Positions 42,901 through 51,733 of a stretch of DNA of 64,000 bases are shown in pieces. Source of the DNA: Thermoplasmata archaeon (GTDB taxonomy: Archaea > Thermoplasmatota > Thermoplasmata > Lutacidiplasmatales > UBA184). Every line of letters starts with the position of its first letter. Position 1 is the first letter of the stretch. The stretch lies in the NCBI GenBank assembly GCA_021828195.1, contig JAKASQ010000001.1:596335-660334 (forward strand), read 5' to 3'. Under the pieces are notes generated by a model, which was given only the letters and a program-made list of their open reading frames with translations, was not told the DNA's origin and searched no databases. Position numbers and translations under genes: made by a program.

Positions 42901-43510
42901 GGGTCTGGATCCAGCCGTTCTGGGTTCCCACGGCCGGGAGCTCCGCGAAGCTCAGCGTCCGGGACAAGGTGAACATGACGTCCGAGGGGTAGACGCCCCA
43001 GTGGCCGCCCGTGCTCGGGTCATAGAACTGGGCGGCGGAGTCCAGTACGAAGGTGAAGTACTGGGGGTAGCCCGTCGTCGCGTTGTTCTGGATCAGCGTG
43101 GAGCCGTAGAGCGCCGTGCACTGGGCGGAGCCCGGTACGCACGTCGCGAGCTGCGGCACGAACTGGGTCGTGCTGGAGCCGTTGTAGGCCACCAGAGTCT
43201 GATAGACGTTGATGATAGGTTCGTAACTCACCGTATCATAAGCGACCGAAGGATCTTCCGTCTTGCCACCGCCGGGAGCGACCTCGTAGATATCCAAGGT
43301 TCCCGGGTGTGGTCCATTGCTGGAGGGAGCCGAGATCGGGGCCGTAGAGGCGGTCGCGGGAGTCGCTGCGCCCACGGGCGTGAGTGGAGCGGTCGAGGCG
43401 GCAGTCCCATGAGACAAACCCGCCACGGGCACGAAGACGCTCCCCAGCATGAGAGCGGCCACGATGATGGCGGTCAGTCCGGCGCTTCGGTAGACCATCG
43501 ATGCGTTCAC
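39947..43510 (-). CDS. Surface-anchored peptide ABC transporter binding protein with C-terminal repeats
   Basis: A 1187-residue extracellular solute-binding protein of family 5. It has an N-terminal signal sequence (TAIIVAALMLGSVFVPVAGL), a long SBP_bac_5-like domain up to about residue 830, then about four repeats of roughly 75-90 residues with the pattern V-T-x-S-G-L-x-x-G-T-x-W ... G-T-Y-x-Y-x-I/V ... G-Y, typical of beta-rich surface modules in archaea. A Ser-rich linker and a transmembrane helix (AWALIGLFIVLTVVFLVTTVYYM) with a Pro/Ser tail follow. GTG 43510 is preferred because GGAAGGTG lies 6 nt upstream. It is the binding component for the adjacent opp genes. Confidence 0.92.
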   Translation of the reverse strand: MNASMVYRSAGLTAIIVAALMLGSVFVPVAGLSHGTAASTAPLTPVGAATPATASTAPISAPSSNGPHPGTLDIYEVAPGGGKTEDPSVAYDTVSYEPIINVYQTLVAYNGSSTTQFVPQLATCVPGSAQCTALYGSTLIQNNATTGYPQYFTFVLDSAAQFYDPSTGGHWGVYPSDVMFTLSRTLSFAELPAVGTQNGWIQTQALLPYGNHAYDGGIHYPWNNTPGNVLSSMLVNDSAFCPAAAMSQNGCITFNAAGSGTDWPFFLELMADPLGAGIEPCGWFTHIGAGVPGFTGTSAANGDGPCLLPGGATSTSQPAFQNYVATVNPTSWDALQMLAATSPLNPQPAVKESMAGSGPYYTVAIDNAIGYVLQANPYYHAPTGCAGQQGCQPLPGSYQGTVNVFWEQTDQQGIANYQAGQADLAGIQLPAHVTTLTTLLNAGKIDLTYIPTISIFFMPYNLNFNVTVTNTLTGNPSTTNVPGDFFSQIGLRQFITNAYPYATVNSSLLQAGGISTGFGYGGALPKYLGNYYAYNISWPQSDPSTNPAVVGGAAWWWAQANNPSSPYYDAELAACTTANPCVFPITSETGSTFYDQAIVDLIGEIESLTGNRLMPYTFDITFAAYLGYAFAAPGSNGLPLWNLGWAPDYPDPTDYITPMYLPDSTYTYGDSVAEELSLPAFNSPSCPFAANYTDASSAWAALVYYHSLQQLPNACQGVAYGISTYWYNTAGPLAVGAQRTLDYQMANQLDFLLSLYIWNFQLTIPESYAPWINGASLNANVMQGGGGDNTWYTVGYASAVSTASVTTSGLPAGTPWTATVGYDTQTGTGSSLAFTLAPGTYNYYVWPANGYSVSPANGTIQITAGNTTTVSAAFTSYGSTPLVPVTFSQSGIISGTANWAAVVPGVGAWYTASTSVLVNIPAGSYPYTVMQTAGYTVASPSGSVTAVTGGASVAIPFVPIFPTPTYAVVVTESGLAVGTSWSATLNGLTQTSNQPSITFYQTNGTYAYTIGSVTGYNPPSPPSGAVSTAASLVVVPVVFTASITAGTLAVTLQAGGPSTATLYINGGSGVTINAGTPYTTPSNPGSYSISVVASGYYTYYNNATVVGGSTTSVPVTMNSNSAGSSSSTSGISNTAWALIGLFIVLTVVFLVTTVYYMRRAKPPASPPPSWSSGSSGTQGGNMPPPSK

Positions 43511-43912
43511 TTTTGACACCTTCCTAAATCGCCCCGTGTCACGTTCGGGGGCAGGAGGACCCATCCGTCCATCCTACATATACTTTAGTTTGGCCATGGA
43601 CTGGAGACCCGCCACCCGTCTCCCTCCCGCAAGTCCGGGAAGGTCCGAAGCGAAGAGGGAAACGCTCCCGAACGGGAGCCAACCGACGATCCTTGACGAG
43701 CGTCTCAGTTCTCGATGCCCCCTTCGTCCCTCCTAGATGGGATGAACGGGAGCGGGGCGACCGTCGACCCGCCCGCGCACTCGGGAGATGGGGTCAGCGG
43801 GAACGCGTTCAACCCTTGCGCGGGGCCAATGCGAGCACGGCCCGCGATGGGCCGAGATGCCTCGGGAGGGGGCGGGACCTTCCAAACTGGATGCGGGTGG
43901 GCAGGTCCTCGC
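43511..43912. other. 402-nt intergenic region upstream of the binding protein
   Basis: Holds the binding-protein promoter at 43576-43584 and a leader of about 40 nt. A small hairpin GCTCCC-GAAC-GGGAGC lies at 43664-43679 and may mark the end of the preceding opp transcript. No convincing reading frame or RNA gene seen. Confidence 0.5.
43576..43584 (-). promoter_or_regulatory. TATA box for the peptide-binding protein gene
   Basis: AGTATATGT on the minus strand about 70 bp before the GTG start, implying a leader of roughly 40 nt carrying the GGAAGGTG ribosome-binding site. Confidence 0.6.
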
Positions 43913-44383
43913 CTACAGGAACTCTCGGGGGTCCGGGCCGCCTGAAGGATCGTACGCCGGATGCCCCTCCGCCGCCAAGCGGCGCTCCGGGGTCCAGCGG
44001 CCGAACTCGACCGGGCGGTGCCAACTGGGGCGGAACCCTCCCTTCGGCGCCCGTTCCCTCGGTTCCGGGCGGTACCAGAGATACTGGTACAGAACGAACT
44101 CGAGATAGAGGGCCAGGGCGAGCGAGGCCGCGAGCCCGTAGACGTTCGGAACCTCGATCCAGTACCCGACGATCCACCCGTCCACCGCGATCAAGGCGAT
44201 CGCGAGCCACCACTTGAATGCCGAGAAGTACAGCCAGTCATGCCAAGAGAGGCCGGGTTCCGCGAGTGCCGCCTGCTTCTCCTGGGCGACCCGGTCAAGC
44301 TGGGCTCGGTACGGGGCGTCCATCCCGCTTTGGGGAAGCGGAGGGGGCTCGGCAGGACCCGGCGGATCGAGTATCGGCGACAT
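43913..44383 (-). CDS. Small membrane protein at the end of the opp operon
   Basis: A 156-residue protein with a proline-rich N-terminus, a charged helix (APYRAQLDRVAQEKQAAL) and two hydrophobic segments (WWLAIALIAVDGWIVGYWI; GLAASLALALYLEFVLYQYLW), then a basic, Pro-rich cytoplasmic-looking tail. It starts 16 nt after oppF and appears to be part of the operon. I do not recognise the family; a role as an accessory or assembly factor of the importer is a guess from position only. Confidence 0.72.
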   Translation of the reverse strand: MSPILDPPGPAEPPPLPQSGMDAPYRAQLDRVAQEKQAALAEPGLSWHDWLYFSAFKWWLAIALIAVDGWIVGYWIEVPNVYGLAASLALALYLEFVLYQYLWYRPEPRERAPKGGFRPSWHRPVEFGRWTPERRLAAEGHPAYDPSGGPDPREFL

Positions 44384-44399
44384 CGCCGCGCCTCCCTCT

Positions 44400-45617
44400 C
44401 TAGGCCGGAGGGGCTGGGGCCCCGCTGTCGGAGCCCGCCGCTTCCTCGGGCGGCGTCACGCTCTCGCCCCGTATCGAAGTGGGGTAGAGATGGCAGGCGA
44501 CCCAGTGCTGGGGCCGGACCTCGAGCAGGGGGGGCTCGATCTTCGAGCAGACGGGCATCACGGCCGGGCAACGGGTGTGGAAGCTGCAGCCGGGAGGAGG
44601 CGCGGCCGGGTTCGGGACGTCACCGGCCAGCACGATCCGCTCGCGCTTGAGGGTGGGGTCCGGGATAGGGATGGCCGAGAGAAGGGCCTGCGTGTACGGG
44701 TGGAGCGGCTCGGAGAACAGCCGCTCGGTCGACGCCTGTTCGACGGCCTTCCCGAGGTACATGACGACGACGCGGTGGCTGATCGCCCGCACGACGGAAA
44801 GGTGGTGGGAGATGAACAGGTAAGCGAGCCGGTGCTCCGATTGGAGCTTCTTCAGGATGCCGAGGATCTGCGCCTGAACCGAGACATCGAGCGCGCTCGT
44901 CGGCTCGTCGAGAACGATGAACTCCGGCCGCAGCGCGAGCGCCCGGGCGATCCCGATCCGCTGACGCTGGCCTCCGGAGAACTCGTGCGGGAAACGCCAC
45001 TCGTGCTCCGGGTTCAGTCCGACCTCGCCGAGAAGCTCGGTGACGCGCCGTTGCCGTTCCCGTCGGTTGCCCGAGTGGTGGATCTCGAGCGGCTCGGCGA
45101 TGATATCGCGCACGAGCATGCGTGGGCTCAGCGAGCTGAACGGGTCCTGGAAGACGATCTGAAGCTTGCCGCGCAGGTCTCGGAGCCGTCCCGCTCCCAT
45201 CCGGTTGATCGAGTACTGGTCGGCGAGCTCGTCGAGCTCTTCGAGCGCGGTCGCCGCATCCGGTGCGAGCGCTCCCCGTTTCGCCCCGGCCTGATCGCCC
45301 AGTTCGGAACGCGAGAGCCGGGCGTAGAGCCCGTCGAGCTGGCTGTCGATCTCGGGCGGAGGACGGTAGTACACGTGACCGGAGGTCGCTTCGATCAGGC
45401 GGAGCAACAGGCGTCCGACCGTCGTCTTGCCGCATCCGGACTCGCCGACGAGGCCGACGGTCTCGCCCTCCCGGACGTTGAACGTGACCCCGTCGACCGC
45501 ACGCACGTCCCCGATGTGCGTCGAGAAAAGTCCACCGCGGATCGGGAAGTACTTTCGGACCCGACGGGCCGAGATGACGACCGGCGATTCGCTTCGATCG
45601 TCGCCGCTCGGCAGCAA
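44400..45617 (-). CDS. oppF: Oligopeptide ABC transporter ATP-binding protein, OppF-like
   Basis: A 405-residue importer ATPase: Walker [10 protein letters not shown] (58-66), Q-loop [12 protein letters not shown] (Q157), signature FSGGQRQR (213-220), Walker [13 protein letters not shown] and the oligopeptide-transporter C-terminal Cys motif ([17 protein letters not shown]). About 60 extra residues, including [12 protein letters not shown] and a coiled [13 protein letters not shown] stretch, lie between Walker A and the Q-loop. The frame's only nearby start is TTG 45617, 9 nt after oppD. In known Opp/Dpp systems the Cys-rich tail can hold an Fe-S cluster. Confidence 0.92.
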   Translation of the reverse strand: MLPSGDDRSESPVVISARRVRKYFPIRGGLFSTHIGDVRAVDGVTFNVREGETVGLVGESGCGKTTVGRLLLRLIEATSGHVYYRPPPEIDSQLDGLYARLSRSELGDQAGAKRGALAPDAATALEELDELADQYSINRMGAGRLRDLRGKLQIVFQDPFSSLSPRMLVRDIIAEPLEIHHSGNRRERQRRVTELLGEVGLNPEHEWRFPHEFSGGQRQRIGIARALALRPEFIVLDEPTSALDVSVQAQILGILKKLQSEHRLAYLFISHHLSVVRAISHRVVVMYLGKAVEQASTERLFSEPLHPYTQALLSAIPIPDPTLKRERIVLAGDVPNPAAPPPGCSFHTRCPAVMPVCSKIEPPLLEVRPQHWVACHLYPTSIRGESVTPPEEAAGSDSGAPAPPA

Positions 45618-45626
45618 AGGACTTCC

Positions 45627-47252
45627 CTAGTCCGTCGCGACTGGTCCCTCGTATAAAAAGCACGCGACGGTGTGACCCGGTCCTTCGACCGTGGTCGGGG
45701 GCCGCTTCTCCTTGCAGATCGGCATCGCGTACGGGCAGCGCGGGTGAAACCGGCAGCCGTCGGGGGGATGGATGAGGTTGGGGACCGAGCCCGGGATCGA
45801 GGCCAGCTCCTTGTCCGGCTGATCGAGGCGAGGGATCGAAGCGAGGAGGCCCTGCGCGTACGGATGGAGCGGGCGGCTGAAGATGTCGCGGACGGGGCCG
45901 GTCTCTACGATCTGGCCGGCGTACATGACGCAGACGCGATCCGCGACCTCCGCGATGATCGCGAGGTCGTGGGTGATCAGCATGATCGCCGTGCCGACCC
46001 GATCCTTCAGGTCGCGCATGAGCTCGAGGATCTGGGCCTGGATCGTCACGTCGAGCGCGGTCGTCGGTTCGTCGGCGATGAGCAGATCCGGTTCGGAGCA
46101 CAGCGCCATCGCGATCATCACTCGCTGCAGCATCCCTCCGGAGAGTTCGTGCGGATATCCCCGCGCGACTTGGACCGGGTTCGCGATGGTGACACCCTCC
46201 AGATGCGCGACCACTCGCCAGAACATCTCGTTCTTAAGCGCCCGTCCGACCCGGGAGCGGAAGCCCCAGAGCCCGTAGTAGAAGTGCGCGTAGCGCTCGG
46301 TGCGGCGCCGGCGCTGGATGGCCGCGCGCGTCGAACCGCGCGTCGCCTGCGCCCGCATCTCCGCCATGTACTCCTGATTCCGCTGCCGGTCGAGCACCAT
46401 CAGCCGGCGGCGATGCGCGAGATAGTTCCGCTCGAGGCCCGAGAGCTTCAGCCGCCGGATCGAGCGCTCGATGTCCGTGGCGAGATCTCCGGCTGATCCG
46501 CCTTCGGCCCCCCGTGCGAGGTAGTAGGCCTGTGTCGCGATCGAGGGGGATCCCACGATCTCTCCGAGCCGTCGGGTCGTGGCGCGTAGCTCTCCCGGCG
46601 TCTTCGCCGCATGCGCCGCCACGATCGCGTCGATCGCCGGCCGGATCCCCTCGGCGTCCGGCTTCGTGGTGAGGAGGCTGTCGATGATCTCGACGCCACG
46701 ATGGAGGAGGAGCGACTCGCCGACCTGGTCGCCGACCGAGAAGATCGGGTTCATCGCCTGGCTCGGCTCCTGGAAAATCATCCCGATGCCGCTGCCGCGC
46801 ACCGCGGCCATCCGGTCGTTCGCTTCTCTGATCCGCCGGAACCGCCGTCGGATCTTGATCTGCTGGGTCCTCGGGTTGACCCGGTAGCTCGCCTCCCGGC
46901 CGAGTCCCCAGAGCAGGTTCGCTCCGCGGTACCAAATCTCCCCTTCGATGATCCGCCCCGGCGGGTCCGGGATGAGCCGCGTGATCGAGAACGCCGTCAC
47001 GCTCTTGCCGCAGCCGGTCTCGCCGACCAGCCCGAGGGTCTCCCCTCGACGGATCTTGAAGGAAACTCCGTCGATCGCCCGGACGACGCCGTCGTAGGTG
47101 AAGAAGAATGTGCGCAGGTCCTTCAGGACCAGGACCTCACTCGCGTCGCGGATCGAAGTCGGGGTGCTGGCCAAGGCGCCGGGGGACGCCGGGGGGGCCG
47201 AAGGAACCGAGCGTTCCATCGCCGAGGTCGGCGGGCTGCTGATGGCCGGCAT
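45627..47252 (-). CDS. oppD: Oligopeptide ABC transporter ATP-binding protein, OppD-like, with large insertion
   Basis: A 541-residue importer ATPase. Walker A GETGCGKS is at 77-84, the Q-loop [11 protein letters not shown] has Q161, the signature LSGGMLQR begins near 370, Walker B is [12 protein letters not shown] and the C-terminal [17 protein letters not shown] motif is present. Normal OppD proteins have about 60 residues between Q-loop and signature; here there are about 210. The extra segment (about 185-340) is rich in Arg and Ala and looks helical ([33 protein letters not shown]). All catalytic motifs are intact. Confidence 0.92.
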   Translation of the reverse strand: MPAISSPPTSAMERSVPSAPPASPGALASTPTSIRDASEVLVLKDLRTFFFTYDGVVRAIDGVSFKIRRGETLGLVGETGCGKSVTAFSITRLIPDPPGRIIEGEIWYRGANLLWGLGREASYRVNPRTQQIKIRRRFRRIREANDRMAAVRGSGIGMIFQEPSQAMNPIFSVGDQVGESLLLHRGVEIIDSLLTTKPDAEGIRPAIDAIVAAHAAKTPGELRATTRRLGEIVGSPSIATQAYYLARGAEGGSAGDLATDIERSIRRLKLSGLERNYLAHRRRLMVLDRQRNQEYMAEMRAQATRGSTRAAIQRRRRTERYAHFYYGLWGFRSRVGRALKNEMFWRVVAHLEGVTIANPVQVARGYPHELSGGMLQRVMIAMALCSEPDLLIADEPTTALDVTIQAQILELMRDLKDRVGTAIMLITHDLAIIAEVADRVCVMYAGQIVETGPVRDIFSRPLHPYAQGLLASIPRLDQPDKELASIPGSVPNLIHPPDGCRFHPRCPYAMPICKEKRPPTTVEGPGHTVACFLYEGPVATD

Positions 47253-47262
47253 CGTCCCTTTC

Positions 47263-48378
47263 CTACCTCCGCAACCTGGGGTCGAGCGCGTCGCGCAGTC
47301 CGTCGGCGAAGAAGTTCACGCTGATGGCGAAGAGGAAGAGCATGAGGCCGGGGAAGAGGATCTGCCACCAAGGGATCACGCACACTCCGACCGAACAGGC
47401 CCCGAAGACCGCGTCGAACTGATTGACCGAGAACGCGGATAGCGAGCCCCACTCCGGTAGGACCTCGCTCGAGGAAAGGCCAAAGAGGTTGAAGCCGAGG
47501 AACGCGAGCGCGCCGACGAGCAAGGGCACCGTCCCCACGTCCAACGACATCTGGATGAAGACCGGGTACACGCTGTTCGGGATCACGTGGCGCGCGACGA
47601 TCCGGCCCTTCCTTGCGCCGCTCGCCCGGGCCGCTTCGACATACTTTTGTTCCCGCACCACGAGAACCTGGCCGCGGACGATACGCGCGTAGAACGGCCA
47701 CCAGACCACGATGAACGCGAGGATCAGTAACAGCATCCGAGAGCTGAAGGGGCTCAATCCGGGAATGGTGAATTGAGAGAAGACCGAGACCGTGATGATG
47801 ACGAACAAGATCACGGGGATCGAGAGGAAGATGTCGACGAGCCGCATCAGGGCCTCGTCCACCGCGCCTCCCCAGAACCCAGCGATGGCTCCGACCATCA
47901 GACCGATCAGGGCCCCCGACACGACGATCGAGAAGGCGATGACGAGCGACCAATCCGCTCCTCGAAGGATCCCGCTAAGCGTGTTGTAGTAGATCTGGGA
48001 GTACGGGGTTTGCGATAACGAACCGAGCGGTAACTGTCCCGCGGTGAGGGTCCCACCGGCGGCCGAAAGCGTGGGGGGGATGAACGCCGGGAAGTTTTGG
48101 TTCACGGCATAGCAATTCGGTCCGGGAGGCGATGGCGGGGTGGTGCAAACGTAGGTGCACCCGGGCAGGTGGACTCCGCAGTACCCGTCCATCTGGTTCC
48201 AAGGGATCGGCAGCGTCAGCGCGTAGAGGGCCACGGCGATCAGGAAGATCAGGATCCCGAGACCGACGAGCGCGAGCGTATTGCGGCGCAGGAAGAACCA
48301 GGTCCGCTTGTACTGGGCGATGCGGGGGCTCGGCCGGCGGCCCGAGGGGACAGGAGATGGAGGAGGAGCGCTCGCCAT
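47263..48378 (-). CDS. oppC: Oligopeptide ABC transporter permease, OppC-like
   Basis: A 371-residue permease with the usual N-terminal helix (TLALVGLGILIFLIAVALYAL), a Cys-containing extracytoplasmic loop (GYCGVHLPGCTYVCTTPP), five further helices and the EAA coupling motif KYVEAARASGARKGRIVARHVIPN. Ends YADGLRD-like FFADGLRDALDPRLRR, typical of DppC/OppC. The expanded Cys-rich loop between helices 1 and 2 is larger than in bacterial homologues. It is 10 nt upstream of oppD and 6 nt downstream of oppB. Confidence 0.94.
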   Translation of the reverse strand: MASAPPPSPVPSGRRPSPRIAQYKRTWFFLRRNTLALVGLGILIFLIAVALYALTLPIPWNQMDGYCGVHLPGCTYVCTTPPSPPGPNCYAVNQNFPAFIPPTLSAAGGTLTAGQLPLGSLSQTPYSQIYYNTLSGILRGADWSLVIAFSIVVSGALIGLMVGAIAGFWGGAVDEALMRLVDIFLSIPVILFVIITVSVFSQFTIPGLSPFSSRMLLLILAFIVVWWPFYARIVRGQVLVVREQKYVEAARASGARKGRIVARHVIPNSVYPVFIQMSLDVGTVPLLVGALAFLGFNLFGLSSSEVLPEWGSLSAFSVNQFDAVFGACSVGVCVIPWWQILFPGLMLFLFAISVNFFADGLRDALDPRLRR

Positions 48379-48384
48379 CGATCC

Positions 48385-49632
48385 TCACCCCAGCCGTACC
48401 CGGGGGTCCAGGTAGGCGTACAGCACGTCGACGATGATGTTGGCCGCGACGACGAGGAACGTGAACAGCAGGGTCGAGCCGAAGATGAGAGCGAAGTCCT
48501 CCTGGCCCGGGAGCACCGACAAGGCGAGAATGTAACCGACTCCGTTGAGCTGGAAGACGTCCTCGATGATGGGGAATCCCCCGATGAAGAAGGCGAAGGT
48601 CAGGCCTAAGACGGTGATCGTGACGTTGAGCGAGTTGCGCCCCGCGTGACGCTTGACGACCGTCGACTCGGGGACCCCCTTCGCGCGGGCCGTGCGCACG
48701 AAGTCGAGGTTCATCACTTCGAGCATGCTGTTGCGCACGAACCGCAGGAGGATGGCGATCGAACCGAAGGCGATCACGATCGCGGGCAGTACCATCCGCA
48801 GGATCGTATCGAACGCCAGCCACCAGTTGCCATGGATCATCGCATCGACCGTCGGGAAGCCCGTCGGGTGGCTGACGACTCCGAACGTGAGCCAGGCGGG
48901 GTAGTAGAAGTTCGAGATGGGCCCTCCACCGCCGGGAGCCCCGCATCCTAACGGGGTGGGCCAGGAGCCGGTGATCTCGGAGTACGACGTCTCGCCTCCC
49001 GGGCACCAGGGGGTGTGCACGAGCGTGCTGGTCCCTAAGACGAGGACCACGGCCAGCACGAGGAACGTCGCTAACAGGAACGCCGGTAACGCGAACCCCG
49101 AGAACGACATGACGCGGGACGCCTGATCGACGGGACGATTGCGGTAGACGGCGGAGAGGTTCCCTAACGGTACGGCGACGGCCAGGATGATGATGAGCGA
49201 GAAGATCGCGAGTTCGAGGGTGTACGGGAGGAGCTGAGCGAGCACCGTGGAGACCGGCTGACCGTGGATATACGCCGAGAGTGGGGTTTGCGTCTCGCTG
49301 TAGTTTGATACGGTGCCCCATTGGAAGGTGAAACTACGATAGATGTAGAATCCCCATTGCACGAAGACCGGTTGGTTGAGTCCTAACTTCGGCGCGAGCT
49401 CGTTCCAGAGCGGGTTCGCGCAGGTCCCGTTCGCGCCGGGCGTGATCTCGCTGCACGGGATCGTCGGGTTGTACGAATGGATCGTCCCGTGGATCGGGGG
49501 TGGCCCGAAGGCCGATTCCAACTGTTGCACTGGGCCGAGGGCCGTGACGAGCAGGAAGGTGATCGTCATCACCCCGATGACCACCGGCGCGAGCAGGGCG
49601 ACGCGGCGCACGACGTACACCCACATCCGCAT
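48385..49632 (-). CDS. oppB: Oligopeptide ABC transporter permease, OppB-like
   Basis: A 415-residue permease, the first gene of the opp operon. Helix 1 (VALLAPVVIGVMTITFLLVTALG) is followed by a long external loop with cysteines, LNQPVFVQWGFYIYRSFTFQWGTV, the helix bundle with LELAIFSLIIILAVAVPLG, the EAA motif LDFVRTARAKGVPESTVVKRHAGRN, and the C-terminal DVLYAYLDPRVRLG. ATG 49632 has a GGAGGGAA site about 6 nt upstream, one of the few strong ribosome-binding sites here, consistent with its leadered transcript. Confidence 0.94.
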   Translation of the reverse strand: MRMWVYVVRRVALLAPVVIGVMTITFLLVTALGPVQQLESAFGPPPIHGTIHSYNPTIPCSEITPGANGTCANPLWNELAPKLGLNQPVFVQWGFYIYRSFTFQWGTVSNYSETQTPLSAYIHGQPVSTVLAQLLPYTLELAIFSLIIILAVAVPLGNLSAVYRNRPVDQASRVMSFSGFALPAFLLATFLVLAVVLVLGTSTLVHTPWCPGGETSYSEITGSWPTPLGCGAPGGGGPISNFYYPAWLTFGVVSHPTGFPTVDAMIHGNWWLAFDTILRMVLPAIVIAFGSIAILLRFVRNSMLEVMNLDFVRTARAKGVPESTVVKRHAGRNSLNVTITVLGLTFAFFIGGFPIIEDVFQLNGVGYILALSVLPGQEDFALIFGSTLLFTFLVVAANIIVDVLYAYLDPRVRLG

Positions 49633-49682
49633 CGGCGTTCCCTCCGTCCCGTGCCACGGGATAGCACATCGACAGCCGTCCC

Positions 49683-49692
49683 GGTATTTATG
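49683..49692 (-). promoter_or_regulatory. TATA box of the opp operon
   Basis: CATAAATACC on the minus strand about 56 bp before the oppB ATG, giving a leader of about 30 nt with a Shine-Dalgarno site. Confidence 0.65.
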
Positions 49693-49717
49693 TATTCGAA
49701 GAATCCAGCGCGTCGGC

Positions 49718-49783
49718 GCACTCCGGATGGCTAGTCCACCGTGCCGTTAATTCCTGCGTGGTTACCGGAGCCGTCCGGAGTGC
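49718..49783. repeat. Long-arm inverted repeat between pheT and opp promoter
   Basis: Perfect 10-bp arms GCACTCCGGA (49718-49727) and TCCGGAGTGC (49774-49783) separated by 46 nt that contain a smaller CCAC/GTGG pairing. It lies upstream of the opp TATA box and downstream of pheT, so it could be a transcript-end hairpin or a regulator site. The remaining 49784-49938 shows nothing else. Confidence 0.55.
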
Positions 49784-49938
49784 CGGCCCTCCTCGTGACT
49801 TCCAGTCCCGTGCCCGGCCAGAACCGATCAAGGACTTCCGGCAGCCTGGACTAGTACCGACTGCGAGTTGGATTGCCCACGCGCCGATCGACCGTTCTGC
49901 TCTCCGATTTCCCCCGCCCGGGAGGTTCGCGCACCCGA

Positions 49939-51732
49939 CTATCGGGTCCGCGGGTGGGAACGGCGGCGAGGAGCGCGCTTGGGACTCCTTCGATCGGTCC
50001 CGGGCCACCGTGGGGCGGTGCCCGCCGCTACCGAGGCGTTTCCGGCCGTGCGCGGGGTCTCGACCAGCGGCCAAAGGGCCGTGAGATCGAGTTCGATCCA
50101 CGCCGCCGGCACGACGACCCGGAGCTCCTCCAGGGTGCGAGGGTGGAGTTCCCCCATCTGGGCGACCACGCCTCCGGCGACGTGGATCTCGGCGGCCCGG
50201 CCCGGGATGGTTCCTGGGAGCTCGGCGCTCTCCCGGACGCCCACCACGTCGATCGATCGGAGCAGATACTCCCCGAGGGCGGCCGCCATGGCGAACCCGG
50301 CGCCATCGGCGGCGAGGACGGCCGCTACGTGGTAGGCCGTGCGGGCGCCGGCTTCGGCTCTGGCGTCCGACTCGAGGATCGGGCCCAGCTCGCAGATCCG
50401 CTGAGGGTAGCCATACCGTACGTTCGCTTCCAATGCCTGGAGGAGCGAGACCAGGAGGCTCGGCCGAAGCGACCCGAATTCCGCGGAAGGCGCGTTCGAG
50501 AGTCGGATCGCGTGGAGCCCGGGGAGCCGGTCGATGGACGAGCGGGAGGTGAGTACAGGATGGTACAGAGGCTGGTACCCAAGGCCGAGCAGAAGAGGCA
50601 GGAACTTTCTGCGGAAGTGGACCTCCGGGCGACGGCCGCCGAGCGTTCGACTCGGGGGCACCAAGGCGTCCTCGGGACCGACCCCCCGCGCGAGCACGAC
50701 CTCTTCGACCGCGTCGATCGGCCCGAGGAGATCGGACCTCCAGGGTGCCGCCTGGACCTGCCAGCCTCCCAGCGCCGCCCGGGCGCTCATGCGAGCCTGC
50801 CCCGCGAAGCGAACGACGTCTCGGCCGGGCAACGGAATCCCGAGGACCGAATCGAGGAGATCTCGCGGCAGAGAGAGGGTGCGCGGCTGGTAGACTGCGC
50901 GGCCGTCGAACCGATACGTTCCCGGCCCGCGGGTGGCAACGGCGGATACGGCGAACCCCCGGGCCGCGAACACGAGCAGCAAGAGGCTCAGACTCTCTTG
51001 GACGCTCCGCGCGCGCGTTCCCGTGGCTTCCAACAGCAGCGTCCGATCCCCGGGGCGGGCCTCCCCGGCACCCCGTGCATTGAGGACGGGGGGGAGGCTC
51101 AGAATCGTCCCGCTCGCATCGCGCAACGTCAGGCAGCGATCGCCATCGCGTCCGAAGGCGCCGTACCGGGCCGCCAGAGGGTGGCTCCGGAAGAACGCCT
51201 CCGCGTCCATCGGGGCTTCTCCGTCGAGCGGCACGAACGACACCTGGGAAATCGGTTCCATGGCGTAGCGGATCGGACCGGAGATCTCGTCGGCAGGGTA
51301 GATCCCGAGGCTCGCGGCCGCTCGATCTCGTCCGACGCTCGCATGGAGGATCTCCTGGAAGCGAATCGCCTCGGCCAGGGTACCGGCATCCAGCCCGGTC
51401 GTGGCCGGAGCGCTGACGAGCGCGCCCGCGATCCAAGGGCGCAACTTGCGTACCGACCCGTCTGCCTCGATCCGTAACGCCGGGGAGCGACGAGCGATGG
51501 AGAGGGGGGGAAGGCCGGCCGCCGCGCCGGTGGCTCCGGCGACGTGGAGGGCCAGGCCGCCTTCCGAGAGGAGGTCGAGACGGTCGGGCGTGACCGAGAT
51601 CGTGAGGGCGTCGCCGTCCCGGGACTCGATCTCGGCCTTGGAACGGAACAGGATCTCCTCGAGCTCCGGCTCCGTGGGCTTTCGGGGCAACAGCTCGACG
51701 ATGCGCGAGCGGGAAAGCGTGCTTCGGGGCAT
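49939..51732 (-). CDS. pheT: Phenylalanyl-tRNA synthetase beta subunit
   Basis: Beta subunit of the heterotetrameric class II PheRS, 597 residues. It has the archaeal/eukaryotic N-terminus (RSRIVELLPRKPTEPELEEILFRSKAEIE), SVTPDRLDLLSEGGLALH, the B5-domain stretch LSLPRDLLDSVLGIPLP, and the C-terminal synthetase-like fold with LTSRSSIDRLPGLHAIRLSNAPSAEFGSLRPSLL. The last 35 or so residues are an Arg/Pro/Ser-rich tail that seems an extension beyond the normal end (LDLTALWPLVE). ATG 51732 lies 1 nt after the pheS stop, so the pair is coupled. Confidence 0.94.
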   Translation of the reverse strand: MPRSTLSRSRIVELLPRKPTEPELEEILFRSKAEIESRDGDALTISVTPDRLDLLSEGGLALHVAGATGAAAGLPPLSIARRSPALRIEADGSVRKLRPWIAGALVSAPATTGLDAGTLAEAIRFQEILHASVGRDRAAASLGIYPADEISGPIRYAMEPISQVSFVPLDGEAPMDAEAFFRSHPLAARYGAFGRDGDRCLTLRDASGTILSLPPVLNARGAGEARPGDRTLLLEATGTRARSVQESLSLLLLVFAARGFAVSAVATRGPGTYRFDGRAVYQPRTLSLPRDLLDSVLGIPLPGRDVVRFAGQARMSARAALGGWQVQAAPWRSDLLGPIDAVEEVVLARGVGPEDALVPPSRTLGGRRPEVHFRRKFLPLLLGLGYQPLYHPVLTSRSSIDRLPGLHAIRLSNAPSAEFGSLRPSLLVSLLQALEANVRYGYPQRICELGPILESDARAEAGARTAYHVAAVLAADGAGFAMAAALGEYLLRSIDVVGVRESAELPGTIPGRAAEIHVAGGVVAQMGELHPRTLEELRVVVPAAWIELDLTALWPLVETPRTAGNASVAAGTAPRWPGTDRRSPKRAPRRRSHPRTR

Positions 51733-51733
51733 G

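Noticed and set aside
41393-43516. 707-residue plus-strand ORF opposite the peptide-binding protein
   Set aside because: Arg/Val/Gly-rich antisense frame of a strongly supported extracellular protein.
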